Origin: GCA-958296115 sp965222445
GTDB lineage: Bacteria > Chloroflexota > Dehalococcoidia > Lucifugimonadales > CAJWER01
Assembly (NCBI GenBank): GCA_965222445.1
Contig: CBDCTY010000002.1
Span: forward strand, 1,116,001-1,180,000
Length of the DNA: 64,000 nt
Reading direction: 5' to 3'
This document shows, in pieces, positions 34,861 to 43,106 of this stretch; position 1 is the stretch's first letter, and every line of letters starts with the position of its first letter. The notes under the pieces are model-generated. The model saw nothing but the letters and a program-made list of their open reading frames with translations. It was not told the DNA's origin and did not search any database. The position numbers were made by a program, and so were the translations under genes.

Positions 34861-34974
34861 CAGGGCCTTTCCATTGTTGAGATAGGGTCGTACCTTGCCG
34901 TTCGGCCTGAGCTTGTCGAAGGCCCCAATTGTGGTTCGACAGGCTCACCACGAACGGACTTTGGAAAGGCCCTG
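34861..34974 (+). mobile_element. R2 miniature element, copy B
   Basis: A 114-bp element with one base change from copy A, flanked by the perfect 9-bp duplication GAAAATCGG (34852-34860 and 34975-34983). It interrupts the 3' part of the tcmP-like relic and introduces a premature stop. Confidence 0.85.
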
Positions 34975-35282
34975 GAAAATCGGAGAGTTCCTTGAATTTG
35001 TGAGTTGCCGTTGGGCCGACGCCACTTTCTCGAATATCTCTTCAAGTCGTTGGCGATAAAGGGCTGCGATCTTCTCGCTGCCAGCCGCTCTTTGCTGAGG
35101 CTGTTCTTCACTGAATAGAGACAGCTGCGGAGAAGCACTGTAGAAGTCCTGCCAATACTCTCTTCCACCAAAAACACGGTCGAGCTGAGTTGGCCTCAAC
35201 AGTTCCCCAACTAACCTCGGTCTTGAATGGATCAAGGAACACTACTGCACGGTCACTTTTGGCCATGTCATCGCAGAACTTA

Positions 35283-35382
35283 TACCAATTCATTTTGAGC
35301 GCGCCGTAAAGCCGTCATTCCCGCGAAGGCGGGAACCCACTCCCTGGCCGCACATATACGGCAGCATCACGGTGACTTGGTA
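35283..35382 (+). mobile_element. R1 miniature element, copy 3
   Basis: Exactly 100 bp, flanked by TTA at 35280-35282 and 35383-35385. It interrupts the tcmP-like relic between the codons for DANVVLP and KFCDDM. Excision with one TTA restores the frame, which supports transposition into the gene. Confidence 0.85.
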
Positions 35383-35639
35383 TTAGGTAGCACAACGTTG
35401 GCGTCACTGCTGATTATGTCAATGTTGATTCTCTCGTAAAAAGTCTGTGCAGGTCGAATTAGAACAACCGTACCCTTGCCTGAGTACAATATACAGTCTC
35501 TGTTCCGTGTACTACCCCAACATACGGTAGCGCTCACATGTGCTAAAGCGCTGGAACTTCCTCAAAACGGGTTTTTACGAGGGAATCAATTCCTGTGCCA
35601 TGAGTCCCAGACGCGAGACCAATTCCAAAGACCCTTTTC

Positions 35640-36780
35640 TCAGACTAACATTCGCAGTTGTTCTTCAGGTGGGTCCGGAGCCGGAGGCTCCACAAATCGA
35701 AGAAGTGTGCCCGTAGGGAAGGCTGCGCGTCTCTTTCTCGTGCTCTCGTCGACAACAAGGGTACCCGCTTTCTCCATTTCTGTAAGGCGGCCCTTCAATT
35801 GCCCGGAGTGAAACAAGGTCCTATCAGACCGCATGAATTCTTCTATAGAATCGAATGCTACTTGGCTATTCATTCCAAACTCACCAATCAGAGCCCCATC
35901 CAATTCCTCGAAATTCACAGCCTGTGCTCCAAACGAGAATTGACCTATCGTCTCACCTCTTGAAGCTATAGGCCCCGAACGGTGCAACCTTCCACATGGC
36001 TTGTTTCATTCTGTCGCAACCCAAGTCGTTCTTGGTAGCGAAGAACAGCGCATATACTAGGCTACTGCCCTCATACAGGTCAAAGTGGAGAACGTGTTTA
36101 GAACCTGCTTTCTTTAGTTGCTTCTGGTAAAGACCGTAGAAGAATTGCCTTGTCTCGTCGATCCCACCAATTGATATGCCGTCGCGCCATTCTTGACAGC
36201 CGAACAAATCGTCTAGTGGAGATGAGAATTCTGGAGTAGTCTTGAACCTATTGATGTCTCTATACATGAACGATACATAGACTTCGGATTTCGGATTTTC
36301 CAATATCCGTTGGATCAGTTTCATTGGTGTATCAGAAACCCCAAAGGGGTCAACCATTACGAGTGCCGGTGCCAACTGACTGTTGTACGAGTCTATCGCG
36401 TCAAGCACTTCGGTCATAGTATCAGTGAATGTGCCTTGGAATACCTCAGCTTGGCAGTTCGTGGGGAACTTACTCTTCATGGGTCCAACGACCTGTTTCA
36501 GGTGCTCTGCCCGCTCAGGATTCTTCTCAATAAACATGTAAGTGATTTGGCCGGTCATCATGTGTTGGGCCGTATGGTTGCGAAGGACATCTAGCGCGAT
36601 CAGAGGTGAGCCCCTCTCTCCACCCGAGTAACGACCAGGGCCTGCGAAAGCGTCGATAAACAGTACCCTCTCATTACTGCTTAGCATGATCGGTAGCCAC
36701 GCTTCCAAATAGTGGCGCAAGACCATGTGCTTCCCTACTGTATGACGTTCAAGAGGCCACAGCTTTGTCTTGGGAGGCAT
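35640..36780 (-). pseudogene. tcmP: Three-Cys-motif partner protein TcmP, frameshifted
   Basis: The first 275 residues (36780-35953) show the TcmP core: FIDAFAGPGRYSGGERGSPLIAL (43-61), IEKNPERAEHL, ALVMVDPFGVS (139-149) and ALFFATKNDLGCDRMKQAMWKV. A TGA then stops the frame after YSFKR. One base upstream-shifted, the next frame continues GETIGQFSFGAQAVNFEELDGALIGEFG...STRKRRAAFPTGTLLRF to 35640, exactly the usual TcmP C-terminus. A single extra A in TTCAAGAGGTGAGAC explains it. It may be a true mutation, an assembly error or, less likely, +1 frameshifting. The start has AGGTGAGG upstream and lies 3 nt after the DUF5131 stop. Confidence 0.82.
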
Positions 36781-36783
36781 TCC

Positions 36784-37536
36784 TCACCTATGTCCATTGT
36801 CTGTGGGCATTTCGACCCACGTTGCCCCATCCAATACGGCCTCGTCCCCAGACCGCTTGCCCCGCCGTCCGCCCAGCTGCTTCAGGAAGAACGCCACCCC
36901 TGCTTCCATGGACTGATCCCGAAGGTCGCGCACCCAGTCGACGTCCATCGACCGAGCCCTTCGCCCACTCTCGCCGCCGGCAATTACCCAGTGGAGCGTG
37001 CCGTCCTCCAGCCATTGGGTCAGGTCAACCCTCTCCAGCAGGGGCTCTGCCGACACGAAGCGTACTGCTGCGGGGATCCGTCGCAGCACGGACAGCCGAG
37101 GCGCGTACTTCTGGCTCTCCACCGACGTCCCCATCCAAACGTTGCCCGGCCACTCCTCGAACCTGCTCTGGCCATGCTTCTCCCACCAGCCCGCCGCCCG
37201 GCCGGGCCGCTTGGTCAGCACCTGGAACACGTGCCGGTCCGCTTCTCTCATGACATGGAACACGTCCGCGATGAAGTCGTACTCGACATGCGGGTGGAAC
37301 AGGTCCGACATGCTATTGACGAATACGCGCCGGGGGCGCCGCCACGACAGCGGGGCCTCCAGCCGCCCAGGGAGCATCTGCACGCTGTCGGGAGCGGTAT
37401 CGTATCCAGGCACGGCCATCGCTCGCAGCCTGGGGTAGAGCGCGAACATGTAACAGTTGTCACACCCCGGCGACACGCGGGAGCAGCCCGTCACCGGATT
37501 CCAGGTCTCGTCCGTCCATTCGATTGTGGAGGGCAT
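36784..37536 (-). CDS. Three-Cys-motif protein, phage Gp37/Gp68 family (DUF5131)
   Basis: A 250-aa protein starting IEWTDETWNPVTGCSRVSPGCDNCYM, with the three cysteines C18, C25 and C28 that give the family its name. Also visible are RRVFVNSMSDLFH, FQVLTKRPGRAA, VWMGTSVESQ, RFVSAEPLLE, HWVIAGGESGRRARSMDVDWVRDLRDQ and FFLKQLGG. The family is phage-associated, always found with TcmP, and probably carries an Fe-S or zinc site; its reaction is unknown. A strong promoter lies at 37571-37598. It is the first gene of the two-gene operon with tcmP. The GC content is like the core genome, unlike its partner. Confidence 0.9.
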   Translation of the reverse strand: MPSTIEWTDETWNPVTGCSRVSPGCDNCYMFALYPRLRAMAVPGYDTAPDSVQMLPGRLEAPLSWRRPRRVFVNSMSDLFHPHVEYDFIADVFHVMREADRHVFQVLTKRPGRAAGWWEKHGQSRFEEWPGNVWMGTSVESQKYAPRLSVLRRIPAAVRFVSAEPLLERVDLTQWLEDGTLHWVIAGGESGRRARSMDVDWVRDLRDQSMEAGVAFFLKQLGGRRGKRSGDEAVLDGATWVEMPTDNGHR

Positions 37537-37570
37537 GGCCGATGCTCCCTACGTCCTACATCACGAAGAC

Positions 37571-37598
37571 ATTATAGCACTCATGTTCGTCCGGTCAA
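37571..37598 (-). promoter_or_regulatory. Sigma-70-type promoter of the three-Cys/tcmP operon
   Basis: On the minus strand TTGACC (37598-37593) and TATAAT (37576-37571) are separated by 16 nt. The leader is about 30 nt, with GGGAG 8 nt before the ATG at 37536. Confidence 0.6.
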
Positions 37599-37620
37599 GG
37601 GGATTGCCACTACTACAACG

Positions 37621-38949
37621 TCAGTCCTCCTCGGCCAGCACATCCTCCATCGCGGACAGGAAGCCGTCGATGTGCTCCTCCTGCACCGGCGCCGAGATCG
37701 TGATGCCGATTCCCCCGCTCATGGAGTAGCCCTTGAGGAACAGCGCCAGCTCGATGCGCCCGGCAAGGTCGCTGTCCGGCAGAGTCGTGGCGCTCCGGTA
37801 GTTCGTGATCGGCTTGTCGGTCATGTAGAAGTGCAGCCCGGCCCCCGCGCTGACGACCCTGCTGGGCACGCCCGCCCTGTCGAACACGTCGACCAACCCC
37901 TCGTGGAGCTTCGCCCGCAGGCCGTCGACGTGGGCGTACACCTCCGGCGTCAGCCCCCTGATCGTCGCCAGGCCCGCCGCGAGGGTGAAGGAGTTGCCCG
38001 AGAACGTGCCGCTCTGGCTCAGCCCTGTCGGCTCGCCCGTGTTGTCGAGCATCTGCATGTACTCGTCCTTGCCGCCGATTGCGCCGATGGGGAATCCGCC
38101 GCCGAACGCCTTGCCGAATATCGTGACGTCCGGCTCGATTCCCGCGAGTCCCTGTGCGCCGCCCGGCCCGGACCTGAAGCTCACCACCTCGTCCATCACC
38201 ATCGGTATCCCCAGCTCGGACGTGATGTCGCGGACGAAACGGGTGAAGTCCTCCGAGACCTCCCACGAGCTGGGCTTCGCGTCGTAGAAGACGCCGGCTA
38301 TCTCGTCCTTGTGCTCTCGCAGGATGAGCTCGACCGACTCCCGGTCGCTGTAGGGCAGGATGACCGCGTCCTCCTCGGCGGTCCTCGACATACCCGCCCA
38401 CGCGGCAACGGCATTCGGGGAGTCGGCGGGCCCCGCCTGGTCCAGCGGCGGCGCCGAGCTCACCTCCAGCGCGTCGTGGCTGCCATGGTATCCACCCTCG
38501 AACTTGGCAACCTTCGGCCTGCCCGTCTTGGCCCGGACCATGCGCGTCGCGTGGAGGGACGCCTCCGTGCCCGAGTTGCAGAAGCGTACCTTGTCGATGG
38601 ACGGGAAGCGGCCCGTGATCTCCTCCGCGATCTCGGCCTCGAGCTCCGTCGGGCCGCCCAGCCCGAACCCGCGCTCGACCTCCCGCTGCACCGCCGCCAC
38701 CACGTCGGGGTGGCTGTGCCCCAGCATCATCGCTGAGTGGTGGTTGCCGAAGTCCACGTACCGGTTGCCGTCGATGTCCCAGATGTAGCAGCCCTCCGCT
38801 TTGGCGATGTAGTGCGGGTAGGGCGGCGACCAGTAGGCGCCCTTGATGACGCCGCCCGGCATGACCGGCACGCCCCGCTCCCACTGGGCGCGCGACTTGG
38901 GCGTCCTGCGCCGGTACTCCTGGACAAGCGACCCCTTCGACCTCGTCAT
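37621..38949 (-). CDS. Class III PLP aminotransferase (GSA-aminotransferase-like)
   Basis: A 442-aa fold-type I aminotransferase related to glutamate-1-semialdehyde aminomutase. Features are MPGGVIKGAYWSPPYP, CYIWDIDGNRYVDFGNHHSAMMLGHSHP, RFCNSGTEASLHATRMVRAKTG, FEGGYHGSHDAL, VMDEVVSFR and the PLP lysine in TIFGKAFGGGFPIGAIGG. The start at 38949 has GGAGGA 8 nt upstream; the longer frame to 39036 runs into a repeat. The KLHE...GLHFYMTDKPITNYR part fits this subgroup, not HemL proper. It lies next to a DegT aminotransferase and two amidohydrolases, so a shared catabolic or biosynthetic route is likely. Confidence 0.9.
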   Translation of the reverse strand: MTRSKGSLVQEYRRRTPKSRAQWERGVPVMPGGVIKGAYWSPPYPHYIAKAEGCYIWDIDGNRYVDFGNHHSAMMLGHSHPDVVAAVQREVERGFGLGGPTELEAEIAEEITGRFPSIDKVRFCNSGTEASLHATRMVRAKTGRPKVAKFEGGYHGSHDALEVSSAPPLDQAGPADSPNAVAAWAGMSRTAEEDAVILPYSDRESVELILREHKDEIAGVFYDAKPSSWEVSEDFTRFVRDITSELGIPMVMDEVVSFRSGPGGAQGLAGIEPDVTIFGKAFGGGFPIGAIGGKDEYMQMLDNTGEPTGLSQSGTFSGNSFTLAAGLATIRGLTPEVYAHVDGLRAKLHEGLVDVFDRAGVPSRVVSAGAGLHFYMTDKPITNYRSATTLPDSDLAGRIELALFLKGYSMSGGIGITISAPVQEEHIDGFLSAMEDVLAEED

Positions 38950-38976
38950 GTCGTCCTCCTCCTCGAACGTCCAATT

Positions 38977-39080
38977 TGTCATTATGAGGAGCGAAGCGAC
39001 GAAGAATCTAAAGTCTATGCCTGAGGATACCCCCAACCGCTATAGATTCTTCACTCCGCTTCGCTCCGTTCAGAATGACA
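38977..39080. repeat. GAATGACA-type palindromic repeat
   Basis: A 104-bp inverted repeat, TGTCATT-ATGAGGAGCGAAGCG...AAGAATCTA and TAGATTCTTCACT...CGCTTCGCTCC...AATGACA. It is related to the 2306-2535 element. It fills the gap between the two aminotransferase genes. Confidence 0.6.
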
Positions 39081-39103
39081 TGATAACGGAATGTCAACAC
39101 AGC

Positions 39104-40363
39104 CTACCCGGCCAGCGCGCCGCCCCGTGCGGCGTCCGCGACCTTGCGCGTCGCCTGGATCATGTCGGCCAGGTCGTCCTCTGTGAAGTTGGGGATCATC
39201 TGCAGCCCCACCCCGCGATTCATGAGCGCCTCGCCCTTGGGACACTCGACCTGGCGGTAGTCCACGGGGCGCTCGCGGCCATAGTCGAGCGGGAAGCGCG
39301 TCTTGCCGTACAGGTCGGGCCCGGCCAGGAACTGGTTGCGGTACAACGGGCCCACGTCCCCCGAGCCGACATAAGGCCCACCCATCGCCACGCCCTCGGC
39401 GCTCACCGCGGCGGCGAAGTCGCTGGCCGTGCAGCTCAGTGCGTCCGTGTCTATCGTGAACCCCAGGTTCCAGTAGGTGTGGCGGTCGCCCGGCCTCACC
39501 TTCTGGGGCACAATCTCGGCCACGTCCGACAGACCCTCGATGATGTTGAGGGCGCTGCGGACCTTGTTGTCGACGTAGCCGTCCAGCTTGCCCAGCTGGT
39601 TCAACAGCAGGGCCGCGATGATGTCGTTGATCTTGTAGTTGGGCGCCAGGAAGTAGTTGGCATAGGGCATCCCCTCCAGGGGCGTCTTGTCTCGGGGCAG
39701 CGCGGCGTCTCGGAAGAGGATCGCCCTCTCCCACAGCGACCTGTTGCTCGTCAGCACGGCCCCGCCCATGCCTGCCGACAGGGTCTTGCCGCCGAAGCTG
39801 ATGCCCGCTATGTCCCCCATGGACCCGACTATCTGACCCTGGTATTCGGCGAGGTGGGCCTGGCAGCAGTCCTCGATCAGGAAGATGCCGTGCCTGTCCG
39901 CGATCTCCCTGAGAGCCCCCATGTCGCAGACGTTCCCGAACAGGTGCACCGCGATGATGGCCCGCGTCCGCGGCGTGATCTTCGCTTCCACGTCGGCCGG
40001 GTCGAGGGTGTAGGTCTCGTCGATGTCCGCGAAGACGGGCACGCAGTTGTGCAGAAGCGCCCCAATGATGCTGCCCCCCGATGTCCACGGCGTCACTATG
40101 ATCTCGTCTCCGGGGTCGGGGTTCACAGCGCCAATACACGTGTGCATGGCGGACGTGCCGGAGTTCACAGTGATCGTCCACTCGACGCCGTGCCTCTCGG
40201 CGAACGCCGCCTCGAACTTCTCGACGACGGGGCCCCTACCGATGTTGCCCGACCTGATCACCTCGGCGACCGCGGCCACGTCGTCCTCGCCGAAGTCGTG
40301 CCCCGGCCCGAACGGCCTCGTACGGACCGGCTCCCCACCGTGTATCGCCAGTGCATTTGTCAT
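39104..40363 (-). CDS. DegT/DnrJ/EryC1/StrS-family aminotransferase
   Basis: A 419-aa PLP enzyme of the sugar-aminotransferase type: ALAIHGGEPVRTRPF, VNSGTSAMHTCIGAVNPDPGDEIIVTPWT, PRTRAIIAVHLFGNVCDM, LIEDCCQAHLAEYQG and the PLP lysine in ISFGGKTLSAGMGG, where the usual SFxxxK.L..GEGG has Met for Glu. The start at 40363 has GGAGG 10 nt upstream. The role in the neighbouring cluster is unknown. The start is 5 bp after the amidohydrolase stop, so they are one operon. Confidence 0.9.
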   Translation of the reverse strand: MTNALAIHGGEPVRTRPFGPGHDFGEDDVAAVAEVIRSGNIGRGPVVEKFEAAFAERHGVEWTITVNSGTSAMHTCIGAVNPDPGDEIIVTPWTSGGSIIGALLHNCVPVFADIDETYTLDPADVEAKITPRTRAIIAVHLFGNVCDMGALREIADRHGIFLIEDCCQAHLAEYQGQIVGSMGDIAGISFGGKTLSAGMGGAVLTSNRSLWERAILFRDAALPRDKTPLEGMPYANYFLAPNYKINDIIAALLLNQLGKLDGYVDNKVRSALNIIEGLSDVAEIVPQKVRPGDRHTYWNLGFTIDTDALSCTASDFAAAVSAEGVAMGGPYVGSGDVGPLYRNQFLAGPDLYGKTRFPLDYGRERPVDYRQVECPKGEALMNRGVGLQMIPNFTEDDLADMIQATRKVADAARGGALAG

Positions 40364-40368
40364 GTGTG

Positions 40369-41124
40369 CTAAACCTCCAGTCCTAGAAGTCTTATTGCGT
40401 TCAGCCCCAGTATCCTGCGCTTGTCCTCGTCGGATATGTCGGCCGTCACCACCTTGCCGATCTGGTGGCGCGCGTCCAGCAGAGCCATGTCGCTGCCGAA
40501 CAGGACCCGGTCGGCGCCCGCCATCCTGACGGAGCTCTCGATGGCGCCGTGGGCAGCGCCGGAGCCGCACGTCTCCAGGTAGACGTTCGGGAGGTCTCGC
40601 GCGGCCTCGATGGCCTTCTCGGGGCCCCAGCCCCCGGCGTGGGCCAGGACCCACCTGACGTTCGGGAAGCGCTCCGACAGCGCGGTGAAGCGGCCCTTCG
40701 GCGTCACGCCCGGCGGGTCGAAGGAGTAAGTCGCGTGCATCATCACCGCCAGACCGCGCTCGTTCAGCCACTCATAGATCGGGAAGTAGGCGGGGTCGTC
40801 GTTCGGCTTTCGGAAGTAGCCCGGGTATATCTTCAGGTATTTCATACCGAGCTCACCGAAGGCTCTCTCCAGCTCCCGGATCGCCTCGTCGGGGTAGTGC
40901 GGCGTGACGAATGCGACCGGGACGAACCGGTCGGGCCGCCGTGCGCAGAGCTCGGCCACCAGGTCGTTGGCGTACCTTGCGTCGCCGTAGAAGATGCAGT
41001 TGATGCACGCCAAGTCGATCCCGGCGTGGTCCATGATCTCCACGTACCGGTCGATGTCGCCGTTCACGCCGTGCCGACCCCAGCTTCCGAGGTGCGTGTG
41101 GAAATCGACTACCGGCGTGTCCAA
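40369..41124 (-). CDS. Amidohydrolase-2 family protein
   Basis: A 251-aa TIM-barrel hydrolase. It has the metal motif VVDFHTHLGSWG, HAGIDLACINCIF, RFVPVAFVTPHYPDEAIRELERA, GMKYLKIYPGYF, WVLAHAGGWG, and RVLFGSDMALLDA with the catalytic Asp, ending ILGLNAIRLLGLEV. This shape matches ACMSD-like hydrolases. The start is one base after the stop of the gene upstream (41126), so the four minus-strand genes from 41905 to 37621 form an operon-like block. Confidence 0.87.
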   Translation of the reverse strand: MDTPVVDFHTHLGSWGRHGVNGDIDRYVEIMDHAGIDLACINCIFYGDARYANDLVAELCARRPDRFVPVAFVTPHYPDEAIRELERAFGELGMKYLKIYPGYFRKPNDDPAYFPIYEWLNERGLAVMMHATYSFDPPGVTPKGRFTALSERFPNVRWVLAHAGGWGPEKAIEAARDLPNVYLETCGSGAAHGAIESSVRMAGADRVLFGSDMALLDARHQIGKVVTADISDEDKRRILGLNAIRLLGLEV

Positions 41125-41125
41125 G

Positions 41126-41905
41126 TCAGCTCACCCCCAGCAGGCGCTCGGCGTTGCCCGCGCATATCGCCCTCAGCGCGTCCATGCCTAGTCCGCAGTG
41201 GTGCAGGCTGTAGAGCTGTGGCGACATCGCGGCGTCCGGGAAGCGCGACCCGAACAGCACGCGCTCAGGGCCGATGGCCTCGACGACCGACGTGATCCCG
41301 CCCGTCACCACGAACCGGGACAGCTCGAAGTCCAGGTTGGGCAGGCTCCGCACCAGCGGCAGCGCCCACGAGGCGTCGTGGTACTTCGCCTCGCCCAGGA
41401 CGGCCCGCACGTCAGGACGCGCCGCCAGCGTCTCGTACACGTCGCGTGGGTCTATGGCGTGCACAGTGCCCAACACTTCGTGCTCCACCGGCAGCCACAG
41501 GGGGATGCCCGTGTCGGAGAGCCAGTCGAGCCACGGCCCGACGACCCAGTCGCGGAACGGGTAGTTGTGGACGCCGGGAAGCATCCTGACCGACGTGACG
41601 CCCTCCGCCTCCACGTGGGCCGCGGCCGCGTCCAGGTCGTCGAAAGCCGGGTTGCACACGAACTGCGGCACGAAGTCGGTGCGACCCCGCACCGCATCCA
41701 TCAGCATCGAGTTTCCCTCTGCGGAGTCGTAGGTGGCCGCGTGGGGCGCGTAAACCAGCGCCCGTCCGATTCCGGCCCGGTCCATCTCGCTCCGCACGCC
41801 CTCGACCGTGTCCACTGCGACGGGCCGGTCATGGCGCCGCCCGAGGGATACGTTGGCGTCCAGTACGGGGACCGACGGCTTGAAGTCCAGATCTACGCTA
41901 CCCAT
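41126..41905 (-). CDS. Amidohydrolase-2 family protein (HxH altered)
   Basis: A 259-aa relative of the next gene. The N-terminal VPVLDANVSLGRRHD has Asn-Val-Ser where HxH is expected, so a metal ligand pair is missing and activity is doubtful. EAEGVTSVRMLPGVHNYPFRD, VLGEAKYHDASWALPL, VLFGSRFPDAAMSP (Arg for Asp) and AICAGNAERLLGVS follow the family order. The start at 41905 begins the conserved region; the longer frame enters a repeat. It may be a non-catalytic partner of the hydrolase at 40369. Confidence 0.7.
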   Translation of the reverse strand: MGSVDLDFKPSVPVLDANVSLGRRHDRPVAVDTVEGVRSEMDRAGIGRALVYAPHAATYDSAEGNSMLMDAVRGRTDFVPQFVCNPAFDDLDAAAAHVEAEGVTSVRMLPGVHNYPFRDWVVGPWLDWLSDTGIPLWLPVEHEVLGTVHAIDPRDVYETLAARPDVRAVLGEAKYHDASWALPLVRSLPNLDFELSRFVVTGGITSVVEAIGPERVLFGSRFPDAAMSPQLYSLHHCGLGMDALRAICAGNAERLLGVS

Positions 41906-42192
41906 GGCAGCAACGGAGTGTAGCACAGACATGTACCCCGGCAGCAGGCCCCAGATTCCCCACCTCAGTCGTTCCCGCGAAGGGAGACCTTTGCACAACC
42001 GTCATTCCCGCGGAGGCGGGAATCCAGGGGGGCTGGGGCCAGCTTGGATATACCGGCATTTCACCCTCACCCCAACCCTCTCCCATCGAGGGAGAGGGGG
42101 TTACGCATAGGTCTCCGGAGGCGGGAACCCATCCCCGGCGGGTGAGGCCAGCAGCCTTGGGAAGCAGTCCGTCACCCTTACCCTCCCTCACA
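41906..42192. repeat. Cluster of hairpin repeats
   Basis: This gap is filled by dispersed repeats: ATTCCCGCGGAGGCGGGAAT (perfect hairpin) at 42004-42023, and an inverted CACCCTCACCCCAACCCTC/GGGAGAGGGGG unit at 42062-42100. No gene is visible. Confidence 0.6.
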
Positions 42193-42918
42193 TCATTCCG
42201 TCTTTGCCTCTGTGCCCTCTGCGTTCTCTGTGGTGGGCATCTCTTTGAGTCTCCGCTGCAGCCAGCCGGCGAAGGCCAGCAGCCCCGCCTCCGCCACCGT
42301 CAGCAGAGCGATCAGCATCGTCGCGTCAAAGAAGAACCCTTGGGGGAACATGGCGAGCAGCATGTGGCGCCGAGGGTCGAGCTGCCACAGGTCGTTGCTG
42401 AAGCTGACCAGGTGGAACGCGAGGAATAGCCTGTCGAACCCGACCAGCGAGCCCAGCCCGACCAGCGCCGCGAGCCCCAGTGTCGCCAGTCCACCGTAAG
42501 ACAACAGCCGCACGGCCACCGGCACGGCTTCGCGCCGCCGGAGCCACACGCACACCGCCAAGAAGACCGCCATGGACGCGGCGGCAATGTACTGCACGGC
42601 ATAGACCCCGCGCACGAGCCCCTTCACGTCGCGCATGTGCAGCACCTCCCGTTCGCCGTAGATGCTGCGCCTGATCCCGCCCACGAACACGCGGACGTCC
42701 AGGAGCTCCATGTCGTCGTTGAAGTAGGTGCGTATCTGCCGTCCCGCGTCGATCAGCTCGGCGCGCTCGATGCCCGTCCGCCTGGGGATGTCGTACTTGT
42801 CGAACCCATAGCTGTACAGCCACGGGAAATTGATCACCACCCACGAGTTGGTGGTGATGAGCAGCAGGGGCACGAAGGCCACGAACACCACGCCGGCCGC
42901 AATCTTCAGTCCACGCAT
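42193..42918 (-). CDS. DUF1461 (TIGR01906) integral membrane protein
   Basis: A 241-aa protein with four predicted membrane helices and the DUF1461 hallmark FHLVSFSNDLWQLDPRRHMLLAMFPQGFFFD. The N-terminus carries one helix (VVFVAFVPLLLITTNSWVVI), then LLDVRVFVGGIRRSIYGEREVLHMRDVKGLVRGV outside the membrane. The function is unknown. The last 13 residues (TTENAEGTEAKTE) come from a dispersed repeat with CCTCTGCGTTCTCTGTG, so the C-terminus is probably not ancestral. The start is set at 42918, MRGLKIAAGV. Confidence 0.85.
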   Translation of the reverse strand: MRGLKIAAGVVFVAFVPLLLITTNSWVVINFPWLYSYGFDKYDIPRRTGIERAELIDAGRQIRTYFNDDMELLDVRVFVGGIRRSIYGEREVLHMRDVKGLVRGVYAVQYIAAASMAVFLAVCVWLRRREAVPVAVRLLSYGGLATLGLAALVGLGSLVGFDRLFLAFHLVSFSNDLWQLDPRRHMLLAMFPQGFFFDATMLIALLTVAEAGLLAFAGWLQRRLKEMPTTENAEGTEAKTE

Positions 42919-42971
42919 GGCGTCCAGTCTAGCAGTCACGCTCTGTGGCACAAGGCCCCGCAGCTCGCGGC

Positions 42972-43096
42972 TAGGGCCTTTCCAAAGTTGGCTCCCTGCG
43001 GAAGGGACGTACCCTACCGCCCACCTGGATTCCCGCCTGATTCCCGCCTGCGCGGGAATGACGGTATGTGGGTTATGGGACAATGGAAAGGCCCTG
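42972..43096 (+). mobile_element. R2 miniature element, copy C
   Basis: A 125-bp relative of R2 with the same AGGGCCTTTCCA / TGGAAAGGCCCT ends but a different interior that includes the TTCCCGCCTGCGCGGGAA hairpin. It is flanked by the perfect 9-bp duplication GCTCGCGGC (42963-42971 and 43097-43105). It lies 1 bp past the stop of the neighbouring gene at 43107. Confidence 0.82.
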
Positions 43097-43106
43097 GCTC
43101 GCGGCA

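Larger units (their letters stand above)
34771..35495 (-). pseudogene. Relic of a second tcmP-like gene, split by R1 and R2
   Basis: A decayed minus-strand gene. Removing R1 (35283-35382) and one TTA joins SSDANVVLP to KFCDDMAKSDRAVVFLDPF in frame. Removing R2 (34861-34974) and one 9-bp copy joins NSPIFQ to LFFAAGNPRGAP and a normal end, RIADDILKKW-stop at 34771. DANVVLP, RAVVFLDPFKTEVSWGTVEA, RVFGGREYWQDFYSASPQLSLF and LFFAAGNPRG match the partner-protein (TcmP) layout. About 35-40 residues and the frame are lost between VEA and LDRVFGG (near 35200), and the N-terminus upstream of 35495 is scrambled by stops. It is AT-richer than the core genome. Confidence 0.7.
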
